Source: Hyphomicrobiales bacterium (GTDB lineage: Bacteria > Pseudomonadota > Alphaproteobacteria > Rhizobiales > Aestuariivirgaceae). Taken from it: 8,530 bases of DNA. Of this stretch, positions 5,177 to 8,530 are shown piece after piece. Below the pieces are notes generated by a model. That model was not told the DNA's origin. It was given only the letters and a program-made list of their open reading frames with translations, and ran no database searches. A program made the translations under genes and the position numbers. Position 1 is the stretch's first letter; every line of letters begins with the position of its first letter. The stretch is taken from the NCBI GenBank assembly GCA_023266715.1, contig JAHFPK010000108.1, forward strand, positions 1 to 8,530. Direction: 5' to 3'.

Positions 5177-5973
5177 CATTCTTGGAAGCAGCAGTTTCAT
5201 TCATGGACAAAGGCGGTGAGGCGAGGTTCATCCAGCCCCTGCTCGATCACTTCGGAACCCGCAAGCTGAATTCGATTGGCCAGGCGGATATCGACGCAGC
5301 AGCCAAAGCCCTCTATCCAGAGGGCAAGCCATCCACCCGTGACCGCCAGGTCTATGCGCCAATGAGCGCTATCCTTCGCCATGGAGCGAAGCGGCAATGG
5401 TGCGATTTTATTGTGCTGGAACGGCCAAGTTTCGATAATGCGCGGATGCGCTGGATATCGCTCGCCGAGGCGGATAGGCTTGTGAACGGCGCATCCGAGC
5501 ATTTGCGGCCGCTGCTGGTTTTCCTCTTCGGCACTGGCGCCAGGCTGTCAGAGGCGCTTCATCTGCAATGGTCAGAAGTGAGCCTTGGCCGGAACCATGT
5601 GACCTTCCGCAACACAAAGAACGGAGACGACCGTGGAGTGCCCTTGAGTGATAAGGTGGTCGAAGCCTTGGCAGCTTTGCCCCATCGCCTGGGCCCCGTC
5701 TTTCTGCGCGATGATGGCCTGCCTTATCAGCGGCGTGAGGATGGCGGCGGGTTGATCAAGACTGCGTTTAAGACCGCATGCCGCAATGCTGGCATCGCTG
5801 ACTTTCATCCGCATGACTGCCGGCACACCTGGGCGACATGGCATTACGCTGCCAATCGAGACCTCGCCGCGTTGCAAAAACTCGGTGGCTGGAAGAGCCA
5901 CGAAATGGTGCTGCGCTACGCCCATGTGAACGTGCAGAATCTGAGCGCCAGCATCAAGGCTATGGGATGGTGA
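4996..5973 (+). CDS. int: Tyrosine-recombinase phage integrase
   Basis: This 325-aa protein catalyses site-specific integration and excision of the element. Residues 1-55 form an arm-binding N-terminal region (MPLKLVRRHGSRTWYIRGSVRG). A core-binding SAM-like domain follows at about 60-145, and the catalytic domain from 150 to the end. Catalytic residues: R183 in GTGARLSEAL, a Lys in the beta-hairpin TKNGDDR (K208), H273 and R276 in HPHDCRHTW, W299 in LGGWKS (the usual second His/Trp position), and nucleophile Y308 in VLRYAH. All are present and length is normal, so the enzyme should be active. ATG 4996 is embedded in the HTH gene, with no strong ribosome binding site, so initiation may depend on translation of that gene. 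The proposed attachment site begins directly after the stop, the usual order int-att in temperate phages and islands. Confidence 0.95.
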   Translation: MPLKLVRRHGSRTWYIRGSVRGQSMDASTRTDNREAAEAIRIKEEQRLLDRSVFGERATVTFLEAAVSFMDKGGEARFIQPLLDHFGTRKLNSIGQADIDAAAKALYPEGKPSTRDRQVYAPMSAILRHGAKRQWCDFIVLERPSFDNARMRWISLAEADRLVNGASEHLRPLLVFLFGTGARLSEALHLQWSEVSLGRNHVTFRNTKNGDDRGVPLSDKVVEALAALPHRLGPVFLRDDGLPYQRREDGGGLIKTAFKTACRNAGIADFHPHDCRHTWATWHYAANRDLAALQKLGGWKSHEMVLRYAHVNVQNLSASIKAMGW

Positions 5974-5974
5974 A

Positions 5975-5985
5975 GGTGGGGAAAA
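5975..5985 (+). repeat. GGTGGGGAAAA repeat, left of tRNA fragment (possible integrase arm site)
   Basis: The 11-base GGTGGGGAAAA occurs immediately after the integrase stop and again at 6182-6192. The two copies lie roughly 60 and 100 bases outside the tRNA-derived core, one on each side and in the same orientation. That is where arm-type integrase binding sites are expected in an attP. A related GTGGGAAA lies at 6086-6093. Confidence 0.5.
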
Positions 5986-6042
5986 TATGGGAAGGCAAAT
6001 TATGAAAGCCCGAAAACAAAAGGTTTCATCGCCGTTCGCGCG

Positions 6043-6082
6043 CCATTACCAATGGAGTGCTCTACCACTGAGCTACAGCAGC
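6043..6082 (-). other. 5' half of tRNA-Thr(GGT): putative attachment-site core
   Basis: Read on the minus strand from 6082, the sequence is the exact 5' half of a tRNA-Thr: acceptor strand GCTGCTG, TA, a D-arm GCTCAGTGGTAGAGC, then anticodon stem and loop CTCCA-TTGGTAA-TGG with anticodon GGT (bases 6048-6050 on the + strand). Homology stops at about 6043. The next bases break the anticodon stem, and there is no variable loop, TpsiC arm or acceptor 3' strand. It is therefore not a functional tRNA but a 40-base tRNA segment 70 bases past the int stop. Tyrosine integrases commonly recombine within or near the tRNA anticodon loop. I infer it is the att core: either the phage copy in an attP that restores the 5' half of the host gene, or a displaced host half at a prophage end. 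Confidence 0.8.
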
Positions 6083-6137
6083 ACTGTGGGAAATTCCCTT
6101 ACAGAATCAATACATGCCCCGCAACCCAAATTTGGCT

Positions 6138-6187
6138 ATTCGGCAAGAACCGGCAAGAATAGGCATCATTCGGCATGTAACGGTGGG
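6138..6187 (+). repeat. Phased 10-bp repeats (possible integrase or Xis arm sites)
   Basis: Degenerate decamers sit at 6138 (ATTCGGCAAG), 6148 (AACCGGCAAG), 6158 (AATAGGCATC) and 6168 (ATTCGGCATG), followed by a weaker TAACGGTGGG at 6178 that runs into the second GGTGGGGAAAA copy. Spacing of one helical turn puts all copies on the same face of the DNA. Short tandem sites of about 10 bp are typical for the N-terminal arm-binding domain of phage integrases or for excisionase. Assignment to either protein is inference. Confidence 0.55.
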
Positions 6188-6192
6188 GAAAA
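6182..6192 (+). repeat. GGTGGGGAAAA repeat, right of tRNA fragment
   Basis: Exact copy of the 11-mer at 5975-5985, same orientation. It is closely followed by the small inverted repeat GGGAA-TCTG-TTCCC at 6197-6210. With the other copy it brackets the tRNA fragment, consistent with two arms of an attP. Confidence 0.5.
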
Positions 6193-6278
6193 GCTGGGGA
6201 ATCTGTTCCCGAGGCGTTTCCGGTGGGCAAGACCACTTGCATGTCAAGGTAAAAGCCTTGGCAAAAGGCGAACGATTT

Positions 6279-6328
6279 CAGTGAACACAGATGCGTTCGG
6301 GCTTCTTTCGTTCACTACAGGTTCACTG
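6279..6328. repeat. Inverted repeat CAGTGAAC / GTTCACTG
   Basis: CAGTGAAC at 6279-6286 and GTTCACTG at 6321-6328 are perfect inverted copies 34 bases apart. A further GTTCAC at 6310-6315 lies between them. The right half overlaps the 19-bp direct repeat. This looks like clustered binding sites for a DNA-binding protein, either an attP-bending or excision factor or a repressor. Which protein cannot be told. Confidence 0.45.
6306..6324 (+). repeat. 19-bp direct repeat, copy 1
   Basis: TTTCGTTCACTACAGGTTC occurs here and again, without mismatch, at 6542-6560, 236 bases further on. Both copies are non-coding. The second lies 28 bases before the start of the 6588 gene. Possible roles are protein-binding site, duplicated regulatory region or ends of a small insertion. 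Confidence 0.8.
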
Positions 6329-6541
6329 ACACCTTGGGCAGCCATGGGCGAATTTATGGAGAGGCGGCGTGGATAGACACGCATCAGCACCTAGCTTGTT
6401 AGTACGGGATTGACAGATCAATGATCCAGTTCCTCCCCGAAACTTGGACTAGGGTGACGAAATCCTCGCAAGAGGTGAGACGTGGTGCCGAAGTCGTCAA
6501 TCGGCAGTCAGTAAACAATCTGGCCCTCTCCACCCCATACG
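6329..6541. other. Non-coding stretch with no recognised gene
   Basis: This stretch lies between the two 19-bp repeats. I see no believable gene: the open frame crossing 5987-6376 reads through the tRNA fragment and lacks a ribosome binding site. A TTGACA at 6410-6415 has no -10 partner at the right distance. GATCA-A-TGATC at 6416-6426 is a short palindrome directly after it. Nothing else stands out. Confidence 0.5.
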
Positions 6542-6560
6542 TTTCGTTCACTACAGGTTC
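6542..6560 (+). repeat. 19-bp direct repeat, copy 2
   Basis: Perfect copy of 6306-6324. It sits just upstream of the first gene after the attachment region, where an operator would be expected, but I could not find convincing -35 and -10 elements around it. Confidence 0.8.
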
Positions 6561-6587
6561 CGGAGAATACGTAGGGAGAGAAGTGAT

Positions 6588-6782
6588 ATGAGTAAAATTA
6601 AGCCTTTAATCGACGAAGGATGGGTAATCGTCAATCCATATCGTTCAGTATGGCATCGGGGCTATTTTGAAACGGAAACAGCGGCCCAGATGTTTCTGAA
6701 AGAATTTTGGGGCTTTGATGAAAAACAAATTAAAAAATTCTCCATCGTTAAGGGGCGCGCGACATTTGAGGCCACCCCATGA
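6588..6782 (+). CDS. Small hypothetical phage protein (64 aa)
   Basis: First gene after the attachment region. ATG 6588 follows AGGGAG (6573-6578) by 9 bases. The product begins MSKIKPLIDEGWVIVNPYRSV and ends KGRATFEATP. It has a strand-rich first half (WVIVNPYRSVWHRGYF), then a helix (TAAQMFLKEFWG) and a final strand. It is basic and aromatic with no membrane segment. No family recognised. AT content looks higher than in the upstream genes. The stop overlaps the next ATG, and the gene probably starts a separate transcription unit with those that follow. Confidence 0.6.
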   Translation: MSKIKPLIDEGWVIVNPYRSVWHRGYFETETAAQMFLKEFWGFDEKQIKKFSIVKGRATFEATP

Positions 6783-7243
6783 CATTACCAAGCGACGGAC
6801 AGCCCCATCAATGGTTTCCAAAGGGAGCAGATGGAATTTATCGCCAAACACGCGAGCATCGGCAGATGGAACTCATTGATGCTGCACGGTGGGTTGCCCG
6901 CGAGAATGTGATGAATCCATATCTGAAAGAGGATGAACGCAAGGCCATAGCCGATTATGGATACCGTGGAATCAGAAGCGACATATCCGCCGCCTTCATT
7001 CTAGCGCACCGGGAACGGATTTATCATTATGCATTCTCTACAATGAGAAAAACCGCCACTGACTGGATTGAGTGGTTCGAGAATGTTGAGTCGCACGTTG
7101 GCGAGAAGATCAGGAATCACGCCATAGCGCAGGGACATTTTGTAGGTGTTGATTGCCATGCGCCGCTTTTTGCTGACACCTGGCGGGCTTATGGCGAGCG
7201 CTGCAAACGGGAACAGCCCTATCAAGGAAGAGGTGAAAGATGA
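6779..7243 (+). CDS. Hypothetical phage protein (154 aa)
   Basis: Starts at ATG 6779 over the preceding stop. The product begins MTLPSDGQPHQWFPKGADGIY. It is soluble, rich in aromatic residues, His and Arg, and predominantly helical: residues 28-50 (QMELIDAARWVAREN), 75-95 (SAAFILAHRERIYHYAF) and 98-120 (ATDWIEWFENVESHVGEKI). Near the C-terminus a GHFVGVDCHAPLF segment is followed by RAYGERCKREQ. No catalytic pattern is clear enough to name an enzyme. The stop at 7241-7243 overlaps an ATG that opens only a 13-codon frame. Confidence 0.6.
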   Translation: MTLPSDGQPHQWFPKGADGIYRQTREHRQMELIDAARWVARENVMNPYLKEDERKAIADYGYRGIRSDISAAFILAHRERIYHYAFSTMRKTATDWIEWFENVESHVGEKIRNHAIAQGHFVGVDCHAPLFADTWRAYGERCKREQPYQGRGER

Positions 7244-7346
7244 AATTCAAGTTTGGTCCGGCGCGGAAGGCCCTCACATAGAGGACAAGGGGAGAAACAT
7301 CGAGCTTTGCGAAAACATTGCTGAGGAGGATTGGAATACACGATGA
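7191..7346 (+). CDS. Possible small protein (51 aa), or remnant of one
   Basis: This frame starts at ATG 7191 within the end of the previous gene and ends at TGA 7344-7346. It is the only sizeable frame covering the otherwise empty 7244-7356. The product begins MASAANGNSPIKEEVKDEIQV and ends ENIAEEDWNTR; it is very acidic. The ribosome binding site is poor. A GTG at 7233 preceded by AAGGAAG is an alternative start. The ATG at 7240, which has the best coupling position, opens a different frame (MKFKFGPARKALT) that stops at 7281. A frameshifted gene starting at 7240 and continuing in this frame is another reading. Weak call. Confidence 0.25.
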   Translation: MASAANGNSPIKEEVKDEIQVWSGAEGPHIEDKGRNIELCENIAEEDWNTR

Positions 7347-7356
7347 AGGTGAAGCC

Positions 7357-7584
7357 ATGACAAAAGACACAGGCGGACTGGCGTTTCCGCAATACAAAGC
7401 GAACGCAACTCCCGGCGGCGGCATTCACTACGATATGGCTGGCGGCATGACCTTGCGCGATTGGTTTGCGGGACAGGCGCTTGCCGGAACGATAAATTTT
7501 CCGAATGCCCCAGATTTTGAAATGGCGGCAAGACAAGCCTACGCAATGGCCGACGCCATGATTGCCGAAAGGAACAAGCCATGA
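7357..7584 (+). CDS. Phage protein of the 'MTLRDWFAGQAL' family (75 aa)
   Basis: The product contains GGLAFP near the N-terminus, GGMTLRDWFAGQALAG at about residues 28-43 and a C-terminal AARQAYAMADAMIAERNK helix. I recognise this layout from a very common small protein family in temperate phages and prophages of many bacteria; its function is unknown to me. The start at ATG 7357 follows GAAGGTGAAG; the open frame continues upstream only through 13 unlikely codons. The stop overlaps the next start (ATGA at 7581). Its presence supports phage origin for the genes to the right of the tRNA fragment. Confidence 0.8.
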   Translation: MTKDTGGLAFPQYKANATPGGGIHYDMAGGMTLRDWFAGQALAGTINFPNAPDFEMAARQAYAMADAMIAERNKP

Positions 7585-7943
7585 CCGACATTGAAGCCAT
7601 TGAAGCGCTGGTTGAACGTCTTGAGCATCAAACCAAAATATATGTCGATCTTGGAAAATATGATAGTGCGGACCTTGCGAAAGAGTCTGTCCAAGCCATC
7701 CTCTCCCTCACAGCCAAGCTGCGGGAGATGGAAGAAGCTTTGAAAGAGGCGCGGAGAAAGGCGCTTGAGGAAGCGGCGAAAGTGGCTGAGAAAGTGGCTG
7801 AGAAAGTGAAATGGGATTACGGGATCGGGCTTCTCAAGCACGATAAAGGAACTGTACAGCGCCGCGCGGCTTCAAAAGTTAGCGCCGCAATTGTCGAAGC
7901 CATCCGCGCCCTCACAACCCCGGATAACATGGAGATGAGATGA
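7581..7943 (+). CDS. Coiled-coil phage protein (120 aa)
   Basis: Starts at ATG 7581 over the preceding stop. Residues 1-30 (MTDIEAIEALVERLEHQTKI) and 33-75 are strongly helical. A Lys/Glu/Ala-rich coiled coil runs from about residue 42 to 76 (AKLREMEEALKEARRKALEEAA, read in parts). A tandem VAEKVAEK follows, made by a perfect 12-base duplication, and then a globular part ending ASKVSAAIVEAIRALTTP. The plan (N-terminal 'IEALVERLE', middle coil, C-terminal 'AIRAL') matches small phage early proteins often found beside the 'MTLRDWFAGQAL' protein. Role unknown. The stop overlaps the start of the last + strand gene. Confidence 0.7.
   Translation: MTDIEAIEALVERLEHQTKIYVDLGKYDSADLAKESVQAILSLTAKLREMEEALKEARRKALEEAAKVAEKVAEKVKWDYGIGLLKHDKGTVQRRAASKVSAAIVEAIRALTTPDNMEMR
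7782..7805 (+). repeat. 12-bp tandem duplication inside a coiled-coil gene
   Basis: GTGGCTGAGAAA occurs twice in direct succession (7782-7793, 7794-7805), followed by GTGAAA. It keeps the reading frame and adds one VAEK tetrapeptide to the coil. A simple slippage event. Confidence 0.85.
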
Positions 7944-8098
7944 TGGAATATATTTTGATAGTTTGGGTTGCCCTTGGCGTTCCTGTTGCTCAGGAATTCA
8001 AAACCAAAACCTCTTGCGAGGCGGCTTTGGCGCAATGGACAGGACAAAATAATTGGGCCACGAACGGCGCTTATAGAGGCCTATGTACCCCCAAATAA
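7940..8098 (+). CDS. Small exported or membrane-anchored protein (52 aa)
   Basis: ATG 7940 overlaps the preceding stop; ATG 7943 is equally possible. The product begins MMEYILIVWVALGVPVAQEF. Residues 4-18 are a short hydrophobic stretch that could be a signal peptide or anchor. The rest is polar, with two cysteines (C26, C49) and several Trp/Asn (QWTGQNNWATNGAYRG). Two cysteines after a signal-like N-terminus would suit a periplasmic disulphide. There is little positive charge before the hydrophobic stretch, so export is only suggested. Last gene before the terminator. Confidence 0.55.
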   Translation: MMEYILIVWVALGVPVAQEFKTKTSCEAALAQWTGQNNWATNGAYRGLCTPK

Positions 8099-8128
8099 AA
8101 AGCCCCCAGCCAGGGAAGGCTGAGGGCT
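8091..8128 (-). terminator. Intrinsic terminator for minus-strand transcription
   Basis: On the minus strand AGCCCTCAGCC (8128-8118) and GGCTGGGGGCT (8111-8101) form an 11-bp stem with one G-T pair and a 6-base loop, followed by TTTTTATTT. On the + strand the same hairpin has a C-A mismatch and no following T run (CATAACATT). It therefore mainly ends transcripts coming from the minus-strand gene at 8275-8529, but could also weakly end the + operon that finishes at 8098. Confidence 0.8.
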
Positions 8129-8274
8129 CATAACATTAAGGCCGTTCAAAACCAGAGGGCTTGCGGGCCCGTGACGCGAACTCCCGACAAACGAAACACG
8201 CCACGGAGCCGCGTGGCCCGGAATTTAGTACTACTTAGCCAGAGGACTAAGTTTAGCCTGAAGACTAAGTTTGG
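8129..8274. other. Spacer between convergent genes
   Basis: No believable gene. Contains a 6-bp hairpin (GCCACG / CGTGGC, 8200-8217) and, next to the minus-strand gene, two 18-bp repeats. This would be the 3' untranslated region of the minus-strand transcript before the terminator. Confidence 0.5.
8237..8272. repeat. Two tandem 18-bp repeats with CTTAG/CTAAG arms
   Basis: AGCCAGAGGACTAAGTTT (8237-8254) and AGCCTGAAGACTAAGTTT (8255-8272) match at 16 of 18 positions. ACTTAG at 8233-8238 with CTAAGT at 8247-8252 makes an inverted pair. They lie directly after the stop codon of the minus-strand gene. Could be a protein-binding site or simply a small duplication. Confidence 0.7.
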
Positions 8275-8529
8275 TTAGCGGTGCCCGCCTTCCCCTGGAT
8301 GCGGCCTTTGCTTGGTAGCCGGCACTTCATTCCGCCTGAAAGCTTCAATGCGCTTCTCGCGGGCTTCCGGGGTTTCTGGCTTGAGGACAATGGGTGCCAG
8401 GAATTTCCAAGCCGCCGAAACGGCAATCTTCGCCAGCCCTGCTATGAAGGCCGGGTTTCGAAACGCCATGAACACGGCCCCTGCCGCAACGGCAAAGAGG
8501 CCGAGTCCTATAGGCCAGAGCCAGCCCAT
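8275..8529 (-). CDS. Small phage membrane protein, possibly of the lysis region
   Basis: Minus-strand gene. ATG at 8529-8527 fits as start because hydrophobic sequence begins at once (MGWLWPIGLGLFAVAAGAVF), but the window ends one base further, so a longer start cannot be excluded. One clear membrane helix covers residues 4-22. A second, weaker hydrophobic or amphipathic stretch spans 28-50 (AFIAGLAKIAVSAAWKFLAPIV, in parts). A charged C-terminal tail (EAREKRIEAFRRNE) ends in a Pro/His/Gly-rich segment. Similar small proteins with 'AVFMAFRNPAF' sit in or near lysis genes of proteobacterial phages as I remember, but I see no holin signature strong enough to name it. It is convergent to the + operon and followed by its own terminator. 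Confidence 0.65.
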   Translation of the reverse strand: MGWLWPIGLGLFAVAAGAVFMAFRNPAFIAGLAKIAVSAAWKFLAPIVLKPETPEAREKRIEAFRRNEVPATKQRPHPGEGGHR

Positions 8530-8530
8530 T

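Noticed and set aside
6006..6082. Complete functional tRNA-Thr
   Set aside because: Bases past the anticodon loop do not close the anticodon stem fully and there is no TpsiC arm or matching acceptor strand.
5987..6376. 129-aa + strand frame downstream of int
   Set aside because: It crosses the tRNA fragment and repeat array, has no ribosome binding site or domain, and its composition is not protein-like.
6410..6415. TTGACA as a -35 element for the 6588 gene
   Set aside because: No -10-like hexamer lies 16-18 bases downstream, and the gene start is far away.
8275..8529. Firm holin assignment
   Set aside because: One membrane helix and a charged tail are seen, but many phage membrane proteins share these and no endolysin or spanin gene is visible in the window.

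Overview
The window looks like the early, recombination and integration part of a temperate phage (or a prophage or phage-derived island) of an alphaproteobacterium, probably one of the Hyphomicrobiales. This rests on several things: strings of small overlapping genes on one strand, a YqaJ/lambda-type exonuclease paired with a partner protein, an AlpA/Xis-type helix-turn-helix gene running into a tyrosine integrase, and a tRNA fragment just past the integrase. The host group is inferred from protein style, moderately high GC (judged by eye) and an alphaproteobacterial-looking tRNA-Thr fragment. Nothing in the window proves it.

Layout: (1) Positions 1-3225 are a + strand block in which nearly every gene starts inside the stop codon of the one before (ATGA, TGATG or GTGA junctions). 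It begins with the end of a hexapeptide-repeat (GIKAGx/GIEAGx) phage protein. Then come a 58-aa protein, an AlpA-like HTH protein, a run of unknown small proteins that includes two paralogous 31-32 aa single-pass membrane miniproteins, the YqaJ exonuclease and its probable ssDNA-binding or annealing partner. (2) A 72-base gap (3226-3297) with a strong hairpin is the only real break in this strand of genes. (3) Positions 3298-5973 form a second coupled block: a zinc-finger protein, five small proteins (one with a clear signal peptide), a TTG-started HTH protein (probable recombination directionality factor) and the integrase, which the HTH gene overlaps by 181 bases in another reading frame. 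(4) Positions 5974-6587 are non-coding and look like an attachment region. They contain the exact 5' half of a tRNA-Thr(GGT) gene ending just past the anticodon loop, helically phased 10-bp repeats, an 11-bp repeat on both sides of the tRNA piece, and a 19-bp direct repeat. (5) Positions 6588-8098 carry five more + strand phage-type small genes. (6) A terminator whose U-tract serves minus-strand transcripts (about 8091-8128), a short repeat-bearing spacer, and a convergent minus-strand gene for a small membrane protein (8275-8529) close the window.

How it fits together: the exonuclease and its partner could recombine or circularise phage DNA, and the HTH/integrase pair would control integration and excision at a tRNA-Thr target. 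The many small proteins are typical early-phage accessory genes without assignable functions. Phage-like genes lie on both sides of the tRNA fragment and repeats flank it on both sides. That favours an intact attP (free phage or circular form) over a prophage end, though a prophage end next to other mobile DNA is not excluded. I did not see a wholly new system. The most unusual items are the 5'-half tRNA attachment site with its repeat array, the int/HTH overprinting, and the duplicated membrane miniproteins.
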